Counted from the stretch's first letter, positions 7,077-16,659 are shown. The stretch: DNA of 64,000 nucleotides from JBGQOJ01 sp052119585 (GCF_052119585.1 NZ_JBGQOJ010000018.1:1-64000), one strand, 5' to 3'. Notes: a model not told the origin generated them from the sequence alone. Numbers and translations: made by a program.

Positions 7077-9257
7077 ATGTCAAACCCAGTTCTTCACGCC
7101 CCTTCCCCCGACGTCCGTCTTCGCGACAAGCTAGAGGGCGGACAACGGTTTGTGATGCACACCGAATATACCGCAGCGGGCGACCAGCCCAAGGCGATTG
7201 CGGAACTGTCGGAGGGTGTACGCAACGGCGAGCGGGATCAGGTTTTGCTGGGGGCCACGGGCACCGGAAAAACCTTTACGATGGCCAAAATCATCGAGGA
7301 AACCCAGCGCCCCGCGATTATCCTTGCACCGAACAAAACATTGGCTGCCCAGCTTTATGGCGAATTCAAAGGCTTTTTCCCCGACAATGCCGTCGAATAT
7401 TTCGTCAGCTATTACGACTACTACCAGCCAGAGGCCTATGTCGCCCGCTCTGACACCTTCATCGAGAAGGAATCGCAGATCAACGAACAGATCGACCGCA
7501 TGCGCCATTCGGCCACGCGCGCCCTGCTGGAACGGGACGATGTGATCATCGTGGCGTCTGTATCCTGCATTTATGGCATCGGCTCTGTCGAAACTTACGG
7601 CGCGATGACACAGGATCTGGTCGCGGGGCAATCCTATGACCCGCGCAAGGTGATCGCCGACCTGATCGCCCAAGCCTACAAGCGGAACGATGTGGGATTT
7701 CAACGGGGCAGTTTCCGGGTGCGCGGCGATGTGATCGAGATCTGGCCCGCCCACCTTGATGACCGCGCATGGCGGATGTCGTTCTTTGGCGACGAGTTGG
7801 AAACGCTGACCGAATTCGACCCGCTGACCGGTGCAAAGACCGATACGTTTGACCGCATCCGCATCTACGCGAACAGCCACTACGTGACCCCGCGCCCGAC
7901 GATGAATCAGGCGATCATCGGCATCAAAAAGGAACTGCGCCACCGGCTGGATCAACTGGTGGTCGAGGGCAAACTGCTGGAGGCGCAGCGGCTGGAACAG
8001 CGATGCAGCTTTGATCTGGAGATGCTGGAGGCGACAGGCGTCTGCAACGGCATCGAGAACTACTCACGCTATCTGACGGGCCGCGCACCGGGAGAGCCGC
8101 CGCCCACCTTGTTCGAATTCATCCCCGACAACGCCATAGTGTTCGCCGATGAATCTCATGTCTCTGTCCCGCAGATCGGCGGCATGTACAAGGGCGACTT
8201 CCGGCGCAAGATGACGCTGGCGGAACACGGTTTTCGCCTGCCGTCATGCATGGACAACCGCCCCCTGAAGTTCGAGGAATGGGACGCGATGCGCCCGCAA
8301 TCGGTCTTTGTCAGCGCCACCCCCGCGAAATGGGAGATGGAGCAGACCGGCGGTGTGTTTACCGAACAGGTGATCCGCCCGACCGGCCTGATCGACCCGC
8401 AGATCGAAATCCGCCCCGTGGAAATGCAGGTCGACGACCTGCTGGACGAGGTGCGCAAGGTCAGCGCGGCGGGCTTCCGCACGCTATGCACCACCCTGAC
8501 CAAACGCATGGCCGAGGATCTGACCGAATACATGCACGAACAGGGCATTCGCGTGCGCTATATGCATTCGGATATCGACACGATCGAGCGGATCGAGATC
8601 CTGCGTGACCTGCGGCTGGGCGCGTTCGATGTGCTGATCGGCATCAACCTTCTGCGCGAGGGTCTGGATATTCCCGAATGCGGGCTGGTGGCCATTCTGG
8701 ACGCCGACAAAGAGGGTTTTCTGCGCTCTGAAACCTCGCTGATCCAGACCATCGGCCGCGCCGCGCGGAACTCTGAAGGGCGGGTCATCATGTATGCCGA
8801 CCGGATCACCGGCAGCATGGAACGCGCCATGGGAGAGACGGATCGCAGGCGGGCGAAACAGGTCGCCTACAACCTTGAACATGGGATCACCCCGACAACG
8901 ATCAAGAAGAACGTCGATGACATTCTGTCGGGCCTATACAAGGGCGACACCGATCAAAGCCGCGTCACCGCCAAGATCGACAAGCCGCTTGTCGGTTCCA
9001 ACCTGAAGGCGCATCTGGACGCCATGCGCCTGCAAATGCGCAAGGCCGCCGAGAACCTGGAATTCGAAGAAGCGGCCCGTCTGCGCGACGAGGTCAAGCG
9101 GCTGGAAGCCGTCGAACTCGCCATTGCCGACGACCCGCTGGCGCGTCAGTCCGCTGTGGAAGCGGCGGTCGAGGCGGCGTCAACGGCAGGCGGGCGCAGC
9201 ACGGGGGGCAGAGGCGGAATGCGCGGCGGGAAAAGCAGGTATGGCGGGAAGAAGTAG
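7077..9257 (+). CDS. uvrB: Excinuclease ABC subunit UvrB
   Basis: This 726-residue protein is the DNA-damage verification helicase of nucleotide excision repair. It works with UvrA and recruits UvrC. The Walker A motif GATGTGKT is at 59-66 and the beta-hairpin YYDYYQPEAYV at about 112-122. The DESH box follows (FADESHVSVPQ), then helicase motifs VI (QTIGRAARN), and a C-terminal UVR motif (ENLEFEEAARLRDEVKRLE) that contacts UvrC. The last 40 residues are a glycine/arginine-rich tail, a little longer than in Escherichia coli UvrB (673 residues). The ATG at 7077 has AGGA upstream. A candidate LexA box precedes it. Confidence 0.97.
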   Translation: MSNPVLHAPSPDVRLRDKLEGGQRFVMHTEYTAAGDQPKAIAELSEGVRNGERDQVLLGATGTGKTFTMAKIIEETQRPAIILAPNKTLAAQLYGEFKGFFPDNAVEYFVSYYDYYQPEAYVARSDTFIEKESQINEQIDRMRHSATRALLERDDVIIVASVSCIYGIGSVETYGAMTQDLVAGQSYDPRKVIADLIAQAYKRNDVGFQRGSFRVRGDVIEIWPAHLDDRAWRMSFFGDELETLTEFDPLTGAKTDTFDRIRIYANSHYVTPRPTMNQAIIGIKKELRHRLDQLVVEGKLLEAQRLEQRCSFDLEMLEATGVCNGIENYSRYLTGRAPGEPPPTLFEFIPDNAIVFADESHVSVPQIGGMYKGDFRRKMTLAEHGFRLPSCMDNRPLKFEEWDAMRPQSVFVSATPAKWEMEQTGGVFTEQVIRPTGLIDPQIEIRPVEMQVDDLLDEVRKVSAAGFRTLCTTLTKRMAEDLTEYMHEQGIRVRYMHSDIDTIERIEILRDLRLGAFDVLIGINLLREGLDIPECGLVAILDADKEGFLRSETSLIQTIGRAARNSEGRVIMYADRITGSMERAMGETDRRRAKQVAYNLEHGITPTTIKKNVDDILSGLYKGDTDQSRVTAKIDKPLVGSNLKAHLDAMRLQMRKAAENLEFEEAARLRDEVKRLEAVELAIADDPLARQSAVEAAVEAASTAGGRSTGGRGGMRGGKSRYGGKK

Positions 9258-9530
9258 GGATGAGGATGGCAAACTTGCCAAATCCACGCAAGTTGGAACC
9301 GCGTTCCATCTAGATGAGCTACGTTCAAGAGAAAACAACCGTTTATCAAAAAATGTCGAGCGTTTTACACGATGGATTTTCTGATTGACGATAATTGCCA
9401 CAGTTTCCACACTTCTTAATCTGACACTATTTGCGAAACAAATTAGAGGCCGTATCTGGTGATAAGGAGCGGGAAACATGCATCTCTCCTTCTAAGATTT
9501 GGCGATAGGTTGCGTGAGTTATAAGAATCC

Positions 9531-10064
9531 CTACCCCACCAATCCCCTCTTGCGCACGATCTCGTGCAGCATCGGCATATCCACCCGCCCCTCGGCATAG
9601 CGGCCGCGGATGAGGAAGCCTTTGGTTCCCACCTTGCGAAACTTGACCCTCCAGTCGCGAAAGCGGTCGTTGCTGACCACCCGCAACCCGTTCCGCGAGG
9701 CATAGTCCAGCAACATCGGGTCGGCGGGGGTGCCGCTTGGGCTGATCTGCACCTGCGCGGGGCTTATCCCCAGCAAGGTGGCCAGCTCTGCCGCATCCAT
9801 ATGCCGCCCCGACAGTTTGTACCCGACATTGGCATCGAAAAAGACCACCGGCACGAACTCTGCCTTGACCAGTTCCGCCAGCACGCGGTGCAGAACGTCC
9901 AGCGACGGCGCCTCTGCCCGCCAATGCATGACGTTGGACCCGTCCACCACGATACGCCGCCCCCTGGGAGGGACGGCAGCCTTGGGGCGAAGCACGCGCC
10001 GGATCAGAATGATCAGCGCGGCCACACCAAGTATCGGAATCAAAAGCAAGACATCAGGATCCAT
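9531..10064 (-). CDS. Membrane-anchored NYN-domain (Zc3h12a-like) ribonuclease
   Basis: A 177-residue protein with one N-terminal membrane segment (about 5-22), a basic stop-transfer stretch, then a PIN-like NYN domain. Acidic positions of that fold are visible: RIVVDGSNV with D41, FFDANV, GTPADPMLLD and VVSNDRFRDW. Family members are metal-dependent RNases. Here the catalytic domain should face the cytoplasm. It is the last gene of a leftward set (monooxygenase-like, rhodanese, this gene), 51 bases after the rhodanese. The ATG at 10064 is preferred. TTG at 10091 would add nine residues. The RNA substrate is unknown. Confidence 0.8.
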   Translation of the reverse strand: MDPDVLLLIPILGVAALIILIRRVLRPKAAVPPRGRRIVVDGSNVMHWRAEAPSLDVLHRVLAELVKAEFVPVVFFDANVGYKLSGRHMDAAELATLLGISPAQVQISPSGTPADPMLLDYASRNGLRVVSNDRFRDWRVKFRKVGTKGFLIRGRYAEGRVDMPMLHEIVRKRGLVG

Positions 10065-10115
10065 GGCCGTATGGATGGCCGAAGCACTCAAACCCGTCCA
10101 GCCCGAAGCAGGGCC

Positions 10116-10709
10116 TTACCCGCCGCTGACCGTCAGGCCCAACAACTGCCAGCTTTGCATGCCGCCACGATAGTATGAAATCCTGTCCGCGGGATAACCC
10201 GCCGCGATCATCGCGCGGATCGCGGTTGGCGATTGGCCGCACCACAGCCCGTTGCAAAACAGCGCCACGCGTCTGGCGTCGTCGCACTCCCACCCGTCAA
10301 AGCCGACCTCGCAGCCCAGCTGTGCCAGTTGATCGGTCATCACTGTGTAGGGAATATTGACCGCGCCGGGGATCGTGCCCTTGGCGACCCAATCGGGTGT
10401 GCGGCTGTCGATCACCATGGCTTCGGAATCGGCCAGCATGTCCAGCAGCTCCAGCTCTCCGATGTTTGTGACCCCTTCGGCGGGCGACATCGGCTGGATG
10501 CAGAACGGCGGGCACGCACGCGAGGTCAGGGCAAAGTCGCCCGTGATCTGATGCGCATTGTCCTGAATGCGGGAAATCTCGACCGGGCCAGCCTCGGTCT
10601 GGACGGTGACGGATGCGACATCGGGGCGGATATTTACGGGCTTGTCCTGCGCCGATGCGCCGCCCGCCAAACAGATCATCAAGATCGCCCCAAACCAGTA
10701 TTTCAACAT
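10116..10709 (-). CDS. Periplasmic rhodanese-domain protein
   Basis: A 197-residue protein with a cleavable signal peptide (about 1-20, ending ASA). The C-terminal half is a rhodanese domain with the usual markers: VIDSRTPDWVAKGTIPGAVNIPY, then a strand ending in the active-site loop starting at C152 (CNGLWCGQS). A second pair, C66 and C70 (RACPPFC), lies between signal and domain. Similar PQQ-associated or sulfurtransferase-like exported rhodaneses exist, but the substrate is not evident. AGGAGA precedes the ATG. The upstream monooxygenase-like gene ends 22 bases before it, so the two are probably co-transcribed. Confidence 0.85.
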   Translation of the reverse strand: MLKYWFGAILMICLAGGASAQDKPVNIRPDVASVTVQTEAGPVEISRIQDNAHQITGDFALTSRACPPFCIQPMSPAEGVTNIGELELLDMLADSEAMVIDSRTPDWVAKGTIPGAVNIPYTVMTDQLAQLGCEVGFDGWECDDARRVALFCNGLWCGQSPTAIRAMIAAGYPADRISYYRGGMQSWQLLGLTVSGG

Positions 10710-10731
10710 CGTATTCTCCTGAAAATGGTAA

Positions 10732-11049
10732 TCAATAATGACCGGCGACCTCGTACATCACCGGCTCGAACCGGCTGCACAGCGCGGCAATATTGCGGTT
10801 CCGCTCTCGCATTTCCGGTGTGCGCAGCATCGCCTGAAAATCCTTGCGATCACGCCACTGGCTGTAGTTGGCAATCCGCGTCTGGGCGTCGTTCACATGA
10901 AGCCCCGCCGAGATAAACCCCGGCTGGTGGCGGATGAACACCTCGTAGGCCTCTCGCAGCTGGTCCAGCAGGTCGGCACATGTGCCGGGTGTCATCTCGA
11001 AGGTGGTGATGACAGTCTGGCCGTGAAAATCGGTCGAAATCGTGGTCAT
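10732..11049 (-). CDS. Antibiotic-biosynthesis-monooxygenase (ABM) fold protein
   Basis: A 105-residue dimeric alpha/beta-barrel type protein. The segment CADLLDQLREAYEVFIRHQPGF is followed by SAGLHVNDAQTRIANYSQWRDRKDFQAML, which is typical of ABM-domain small oxygenases and heme-degrading relatives. A very strong ribosome site (AGGAGG) precedes the ATG at 11049. A longer frame running further upstream is a shadow. It heads the leftward set with the rhodanese and NYN genes and lies back to back with a PNPOx-like gene. The substrate is unknown. Confidence 0.85.
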   Translation of the reverse strand: MTTISTDFHGQTVITTFEMTPGTCADLLDQLREAYEVFIRHQPGFISAGLHVNDAQTRIANYSQWRDRKDFQAMLRTPEMRERNRNIAALCSRFEPVMYEVAGHY

Positions 11050-11134
11050 GATGGCTCCTCCTGAATTCAAGCTACCAGAAAGGAAAGCGTTGCGCATCTG
11101 TTGCGACGAGGCATGGGGCGCGATAAACAGGCGC

Positions 11135-11629
11135 ATGACCAAAGTACCCTCGCCCATTCGCCCCACAGCCCCCGAGGCCATCGCGCTTGCGCGTGCGCTG
11201 TTGCGGGGCGCAAGGTTCGGCGCGTTGGGGGTCATCGACCCGGACAGCGGTTCGCCACATGTGACGCGGATTGCCGTGGGAACGACGCCGGACGGGCAAC
11301 CGATGACGCTGATTTCGGACCTCAGTGCACATACAAAGGCGTTGCGCCACTGTTCCACCTGCTCGCTACTGGTCGGAGAGCCGGGCGACAAGGGCGATCC
11401 GCTGACCCATCCGCGACTAAGCCTGACCTGCTCCGCGCGGTTTGTGCGCCACGGCGACCCCGCCCATGCAGACCTACGGTTGCATTACCTTGAAACCCAC
11501 CCAAAGGCGCAGCTGTATATCGATTTCAGCGATTTTCAGTTCGCGATCCTGTCCATAGAAAAAGCCGCCCTGAATGGCGGCTTTGGTCAGGCGTTCGAAC
11601 TGTCCGCCGCTGACATGATCGGCGGTTAG
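11135..11629 (+). CDS. Pyridoxamine 5'-phosphate oxidase-like (HugZ/heme-utilisation type) protein
   Basis: A 164-residue split-barrel flavin or heme-binding protein. Supporting segments are ALLRGARFGALGVIDPDSGSPHVTRIAV near the start, LISDLSAHTKAL, CSLLVGEPGDKGDPLTHPRLSL and, near the end, FSDFQFAILSIEKAALNGGFGQAFEL. The last two blocks are typical of the HugZ-like branch. Relatives act in heme oxygenation or as general PNPOx-fold proteins. The reaction here is not determined. The ATG at 11135 starts where similarity begins, with no strong ribosome site. It diverges from the ABM gene over about 85 bases. Confidence 0.82.
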   Translation: MTKVPSPIRPTAPEAIALARALLRGARFGALGVIDPDSGSPHVTRIAVGTTPDGQPMTLISDLSAHTKALRHCSTCSLLVGEPGDKGDPLTHPRLSLTCSARFVRHGDPAHADLRLHYLETHPKAQLYIDFSDFQFAILSIEKAALNGGFGQAFELSAADMIGG

Positions 11630-11649
11630 GGGCGCGCACTGCACGCCCC
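11629..11649. terminator. Hairpin between convergent genes
   Basis: Arms GGGGCG (11629-11634) and CGCCCC (11644-11649) enclose a nine-base loop. The left arm starts on the last base of the PNPOx-like stop codon. There is no clear T-run, so the termination role is tentative. Confidence 0.4.
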
Positions 11650-11655
11650 CGCCCG

Positions 11656-13944
11656 TCAAATCGGGGTGTCCATCCGCGCAGTCAGATGCACCGCGCCACG
11701 GCAGGCCTGCGGCCAGTTCAGCTTTATCTGGCTGCCATCCACACCCTGCCCTGTATTTGCATAGGGAAGGTCGTAGACCGTGGTTGATCCCGCCTGAATA
11801 CGCCCTTCCGGCACAAGGCCCTGAACACTTTTCGTGCGGCCGGAAAACGGGAAATAAGGTCCAAAATCCACAAGCCACGATGTGGCATCCGTGGCCTCTG
11901 TGTGTTTCAGGGTCACCGGGTTCGACACCGGCTGGTTGACCGCGTTGAAACTGTTTCCTTCGAACACAATGTTCCGGTAGGCAGCCTTGTTGAGGTCCGC
12001 ATAGGTCGAGTCGATACCCTCGACCCGGTCGATATTCCCGTCCAGCGGCCGAAACACGTTTCCCGTGACTGTAAGACCCTGAATGGAATGATCGGGGCCG
12101 TAGGGTTTTATGACGATCCAGCGGAACCAGGGCGCGACATCTGTCGCTGTGAATATATTGCCGGTGATCGACAATCCGCCGAAATAATACTGGTTGGCGA
12201 ACTCTGGCTCTGCCTCGTATTCGTTGGTCCACTCGATCGAACAATTGTCGATATAGTTGCCGATGACCGTCGTCTTCATATTTGTGCCGGCCAGAATAAG
12301 GCCGCCGTTTCGGATACCGTTCGGTTCGCTGTCACCGTGGAAAAAGTGATTGCCGCAAATCACGTGACCCGTTCCGCCCATGATCGCGAAATGGGCAAAC
12401 AGCACCACGCGGTTGTCCCGCAGTTTCACATCGTTCGAATTGACGTTCAGCGCGATCGTTGTCCGGTCCTGCACCCGCGCACTTTGCTCGTTAGACAGGA
12501 ATTGGCATCCGTCGATCAGCATGCCCTGACAGCCGCCCCCGATAGAGGTGATCCCCCGGTCTTTCGGCTTGGTCACAAAGCAATCCCGCAGGTTGAAGGT
12601 CAGGCCCTCGGGTGGCAACATGATGCCGCTTGAAATGCCGCTGCACTGGAATTCGATATCCGCAAAGGTCACGCGGCTGAACTGGCTGAACCCGCTGAAA
12701 TCCAGAATGTATTTGAACCGCTTGAACGTATAGCTCTGGCTGCTTGCCGCCCCGAACAAAGGCTGGCTAAGCGTCAGGGTGGCCGCACCCACATTCCGCG
12801 CCTTCACATAGATTTCACGGCCCACACCGTTGCCCGACACATGCGAGCCGACCTGTATCTGCGCGACATTCGCAACATTGGTCAAAAGCAGGGGGTTGGC
12901 CTTGGCATAAGTCGCGGTCGAGGTAACCTCGTCCGTTGTCCAATCCGGCCCGCTGATGACGTTGAACTGGCCATTGCGGATCACGCGGCGGGTGTTGAAG
13001 GAATCCAGATCGCCTGTAGCCGCGCGCACGTCAATCGGGGCGTCCAGCTCGATGCGGCGGCCGCACATATCCAGCGATTCATGGTCGGAAAAGCTGAACA
13101 GCGCGTGGATCGCCTTTTTGAATCCGGTCACCTCGTCCCCGAAGGCATCAATATATGCGGGAAGGTCAAAGTTCCTGGTCAAGACCAACCGCTTGTTCGC
13201 GGGCATCACCACTGTGCCCTCGAAGCGCGCGCGATTTTCAAAGGTCACATGGTCGGACAGATAGTATGTGCCCTTCGACACAAGAACTTCGCGCCCGTTC
13301 GCTGCGGCATCCGCAGCCTCGAACGCGGCCTGATCGTCGGTGACGCCGTCGCCTATGGCACCAAAGTCGCGGACATCGACCCAGTTCATCATATTGCGCA
13401 GAAAGGCGCTGGTGATGTCCTCGATCTCGATATCGTCCACGCGGATGACACCGCCATTGGCCCCCGTCAGGTCAAGCCCGAAGTGGCCATAGATCGCACC
13501 CGTGCCCCAGACCATATCCACGCCGATCCGATCACCCGATCCGACGATCGCGCTGATCGTCACGACATCGCCGTAAGATGTCAGCGTGACTACCGGTGCT
13601 GTCTCGATCACACCGCCCACATGCGCCCCACCGGCCCCGCCGGCCCAGGCCGCAATGCGAACCCCTGGCAGGTTGCCGCTGATCGCCTTTACCCGCGCCG
13701 TGATCCGCAAATAACAGCCGGGCAAAAGTGGCGTCTCGCCCATGTATCGCAATTTTTGCACGCTTTGGGATTTGACGATCTCAAGACATCCGCTGAAATC
13801 CTGATCGGCAGGCACATAGGCCGCCATACCCGACCCCTCGTAGACATCCGACCCCGGCGTGCCGTCGCCGCGGGACCAAACTGTCAGGCCTCCCGAAAAC
13901 GGTGGTGGCGTCAGCATCAGCCCGTCTGTAATCGCTTTGTTCAT
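11656..13944 (-). CDS. Right-handed beta-helix (pectate lyase/GH28-related) protein
   Basis: A 762-residue protein. Residues about 1-180 look like an all-beta carbohydrate-binding or jelly-roll module. Residues 188-206 carry the motif that opens pectate-lyase-superfamily helices (VRDFGAIGDGVTDDQAAF). A long stretch of beta-helix coils follows, rich in NCS-, GN- and NG-turns such as VTGNVF and ITGNIF. No signal peptide is visible, so export would need another route. Relatives depolymerise or bind acidic polysaccharides, or serve as phage-tail-like adhesins. No phage genes are nearby. Substrate and catalysis are not established. Its 3' end faces the PNPOx-like gene. Confidence 0.75.
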   Translation of the reverse strand: MNKAITDGLMLTPPPFSGGLTVWSRGDGTPGSDVYEGSGMAAYVPADQDFSGCLEIVKSQSVQKLRYMGETPLLPGCYLRITARVKAISGNLPGVRIAAWAGGAGGAHVGGVIETAPVVTLTSYGDVVTISAIVGSGDRIGVDMVWGTGAIYGHFGLDLTGANGGVIRVDDIEIEDITSAFLRNMMNWVDVRDFGAIGDGVTDDQAAFEAADAAANGREVLVSKGTYYLSDHVTFENRARFEGTVVMPANKRLVLTRNFDLPAYIDAFGDEVTGFKKAIHALFSFSDHESLDMCGRRIELDAPIDVRAATGDLDSFNTRRVIRNGQFNVISGPDWTTDEVTSTATYAKANPLLLTNVANVAQIQVGSHVSGNGVGREIYVKARNVGAATLTLSQPLFGAASSQSYTFKRFKYILDFSGFSQFSRVTFADIEFQCSGISSGIMLPPEGLTFNLRDCFVTKPKDRGITSIGGGCQGMLIDGCQFLSNEQSARVQDRTTIALNVNSNDVKLRDNRVVLFAHFAIMGGTGHVICGNHFFHGDSEPNGIRNGGLILAGTNMKTTVIGNYIDNCSIEWTNEYEAEPEFANQYYFGGLSITGNIFTATDVAPWFRWIVIKPYGPDHSIQGLTVTGNVFRPLDGNIDRVEGIDSTYADLNKAAYRNIVFEGNSFNAVNQPVSNPVTLKHTEATDATSWLVDFGPYFPFSGRTKSVQGLVPEGRIQAGSTTVYDLPYANTGQGVDGSQIKLNWPQACRGAVHLTARMDTPI

Positions 13945-14188
13945 CTCACCCTCTTTTCAGATCGTCAAAGGCGCACGTCGCGAAGAAGCAGACAGCCCGA
14001 TCCTGCCAGACCGCCGTTCCGCTCGATTTTGATGTGCTCTGTTGGAAAACCTCGGGCCTTTCCCGAATGGCTGCGATGTATCACGGCAAATGTGAACCAC
14101 CTGTAACCCGCCCGCGCGCCAGAAGCCGCTTTGCAGTTGACGCGGGCCTGTCCGGCTGTAGCGTAGCGCAGACATCAAAGGGGGCGTC

Positions 14189-14605
14189 ATGCTGTTCAAG
14201 ATATTGCACTATCTGGCTTTTTCCGTTGCCATCGGTGGCGGTGTGGCCAGCATGATCCTTGGCATCCGCGCATCGAAAAACGCCGATGCGGCGCCCCATT
14301 TGCGTGGTGCGCAACGGGCCATCGGCACGGGCGCAATCCTTGCAATCGGATTGCTTTGGATTACGGGCCTTGCAATGTGGATAGGGTCTTATGGTGCCAG
14401 TATGGCCCTTGGCGGCGGCTTTCATGTCAAGCTGGCAGCCGCCACGCTTTTGACGGTCCTGTCCGCCTATGTCTTCGTCAGGGGCAAAAACGCGGCAAAG
14501 GGCGGAACACCGTTACCACCCAAGACCGCCCGCCTGATCGGCGCAACCACTTTGTCGCTGGCCGTTGTCGCGGTCAGTGCGGCAGTGGTCACTTTTAGCG
14601 GTTAA
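14189..14605 (+). CDS. Small integral membrane protein (four helices), function unknown
   Basis: A 138-residue protein with four predicted membrane helices: about 5-25, 45-68, 77-98 and 112-134. Small polar loops with histidines (LHYLAF, GGGFHVKLAA) recall small heme-binding or CopD-like membrane proteins, but I do not recognise a defined family. Its stop codon shares the palindrome TTAA with the stop of the convergent DUF4864 gene. The gene before it is divergent and about 244 bases away. Nothing shows regulation. Confidence 0.7.
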   Translation: MLFKILHYLAFSVAIGGGVASMILGIRASKNADAAPHLRGAQRAIGTGAILAIGLLWITGLAMWIGSYGASMALGGGFHVKLAAATLLTVLSAYVFVRGKNAAKGGTPLPPKTARLIGATTLSLAVVAVSAAVVTFSG

Positions 14606-15012
14606 GCGCCAACCTGCGGGGCCTGCAACAGCTGCACGCCGTCGATCTGCCAGACGCCACCCACCTCGGTCATCGCGTAATCCAGAATATGAATGGCACC
14701 GGCGGCATCGGTGATCATCACCTTTTGCCACATCTGCCCGTCGATCTCGCGCAGGTCCAAGTACCGGATATTCGCGGGCTTCCACACCATCGGATAGCCC
14801 TGTTGGACCATCATCCCAAAGTTTTCGGAACTGCCAAAAATACGTTTGATATTGGGCGATGCGAAACGGAACGCCTCTGCAACATCGTCCTTCGCAAAGG
14901 CATCCATCTGCCCCTGAATGACGCCTTCAATTGCCGTTTTCCCGCCGGACTGCGCCCCCGCCGGAAGCGCAACACAGACAGCAAGAACAACCCAAAGACA
15001 CAGACCCCGCAT
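14602..15012 (-). CDS. DUF4864 periplasmic protein
   Basis: A 136-residue protein with a signal peptide (about 1-20, ending PAGAQ) and a compact domain of the DUF4864 type. Seen are an early IQGQMDAFAKDDVAEAFRFASPNIKRIFG segment and a late MTEVGGVWQIDGVQLL segment, resembling an NTF2-like fold. Function is unknown. The ATG at 15012 has AGGAGG upstream. It may be expressed separately from lysK, whose end lies 67 bases upstream on the same strand. Confidence 0.83.
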   Translation of the reverse strand: MRGLCLWVVLAVCVALPAGAQSGGKTAIEGVIQGQMDAFAKDDVAEAFRFASPNIKRIFGSSENFGMMVQQGYPMVWKPANIRYLDLREIDGQMWQKVMITDAAGAIHILDYAMTEVGGVWQIDGVQLLQAPQVGA

Positions 15013-15078
15013 AACCCATCCTCCTGTTGACCGGACTGCAAAAGTAGGCCGACAAAAGGACAGGTCAAATCACAATCA

Positions 15079-16659
15079 TCAGCCGCCCAGCTTGCCGGCC
15101 AGTGCGTCCTCGATCAGCGTTACGGTCTCATCGACGCCGTAAAGCGCGATAAACCCGCCAAACCGCGGGCCCTGACTCGCGCCCAGCAATACTTCGTAAA
15201 GGGCCGTGAACCATGTGCGCAGCGGGTCGAACCCGTGCTCTGTGCCAACGGCAAACACCATGGTTTGTAACGCGTCGGCATCGAGACCACCCTCCCAGAC
15301 CTTCAGCCGGTCCAGCAAATCGGTCATCGCCGCACGCTCTTTTTCATCCGCCGCCCGATAGGTTTTCGCGGGGGCCACAAAGTCATTATAGTAGCGCACC
15401 GCATAGCCTGCCGCCGCATCCAGATCAGGGTGCGTGCCGGGCGTGGCCTCTGGCGCATAGCGCTGGATAAAGCCCCATAGCTGGTCTTTCTCGCTGGCAC
15501 CCGCAACGCTGGCAAGGTTCAGCAACATCGCGAACGGCACAACCATTTTGCTTTCGGGCGGGTTGCCGTGGTGGATGTGATAGACCGGGTTGTTCAGCTT
15601 ACCCGCATCATCCTGCGTCGGATAGGCCCGCAACTGCTGGTGATACTCGTCCACCGCCTTGGGGATCACATCGAAATACATCCGCTTTGCCGTTTTCGGC
15701 TTCTGGTACATGAAATAGCCCAGCGATTCCGTCGAGGCATAGGTCAGCCATTCGTCAATCGTCAAACCGTTGCCCGACGACTTGGAAATCTTGCTGCCCT
15801 TCTCGTCCAGAAACAGTTCGTATGTGAAATGCTCTGGCGCGCGCCCGCCCAGAACCTCGCAGATGCCATCATAGATCGGCGTGTTGGTTGAATGGTCCTT
15901 GCCGTACATCTCAAAGTCGACACCCAACGCGGCCCAGCGCGCGCCAAAATCGGGCTTCCACTGCAACTTCACATTGCCGCCGGTGATCGGAAGGGTGATG
16001 TCATGGCCGTCCTCTCCCTCGAAGGTCACCGTGCCATCCTTGGCGTTGACCTCTTTCATCGGCACATACAATACACGGCCAGACGTCGGAGAAATTGGCA
16101 GGAAACAGCTATAGGTCTCGCGCCGCTCTGCCCGCAAGGACGGCAACATGATCGCCATGATGTCGTCATACCGCTCTGCCGCGCGCAGCAGGATCTCGTC
16201 CATCTTGCCGGATTTGTAGTATTCCGTGGCGCTGGCGAATTCGTATTCGAACCCGAAGGTATCCAGGAATCGGCGCAGCATCGCGTTGTTGTGATCGCCA
16301 AAGCTGGGGTATTCGCCAAACGGATCGGGAACAGAGGTCAGCGGCATTTGCACATGCTCGCGCATCATCTCTTGCTGGGGCACGTTCTCGGGGATCTTGC
16401 GCATCCCATCCATATCGTCGGAAAAGCACAGCAACCGCGTCGGGATTTCGGAGATCACCTCGAAAGCACGGCGCACCATCGTGGTGCGCTGCACCTCGCC
16501 GAAGGTGCCGATATGCGGCAGACCAGACGGGCCATAGCCGGTCTCGAACAGGACATATCCCTTCTCGGGCCCCGACTTTTCATAGCGTTTGAGAAGGCGG
16601 CGCGCCTCTTCAAAGGGCCAGGCTTTCGAAGTCAGTGCAGCTGTGCGAAGATCAGACAT
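15079..16659 (-). CDS. lysK: Lysine--tRNA ligase, class I
   Basis: This 526-residue class I lysyl-tRNA synthetase charges tRNA-Lys. The nucleotide-binding HIGH element appears as PHIGTFGE at about 48-55, and the KMSKS loop as KISKSSG in the second half. Class I LysRS, unlike the class II LysS of Escherichia coli, is standard in many Alphaproteobacteria and Archaea, which supports the lineage assignment. Length is normal. The start at 16659 is the first in-frame ATG, and similarity begins at once. It diverges from terB over 122 bases. Confidence 0.96.
   Translation of the reverse strand: MSDLRTAALTSKAWPFEEARRLLKRYEKSGPEKGYVLFETGYGPSGLPHIGTFGEVQRTTMVRRAFEVISEIPTRLLCFSDDMDGMRKIPENVPQQEMMREHVQMPLTSVPDPFGEYPSFGDHNNAMLRRFLDTFGFEYEFASATEYYKSGKMDEILLRAAERYDDIMAIMLPSLRAERRETYSCFLPISPTSGRVLYVPMKEVNAKDGTVTFEGEDGHDITLPITGGNVKLQWKPDFGARWAALGVDFEMYGKDHSTNTPIYDGICEVLGGRAPEHFTYELFLDEKGSKISKSSGNGLTIDEWLTYASTESLGYFMYQKPKTAKRMYFDVIPKAVDEYHQQLRAYPTQDDAGKLNNPVYHIHHGNPPESKMVVPFAMLLNLASVAGASEKDQLWGFIQRYAPEATPGTHPDLDAAAGYAVRYYNDFVAPAKTYRAADEKERAAMTDLLDRLKVWEGGLDADALQTMVFAVGTEHGFDPLRTWFTALYEVLLGASQGPRFGGFIALYGVDETVTLIEDALAGKLGG

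Noticed and set aside
9427..9483. Leftward 18-codon frame with AAGGAG just before its ATG, downstream of the NYN gene
   Set aside because: The ribosome site is only two bases from the ATG, and nothing else supports expression.
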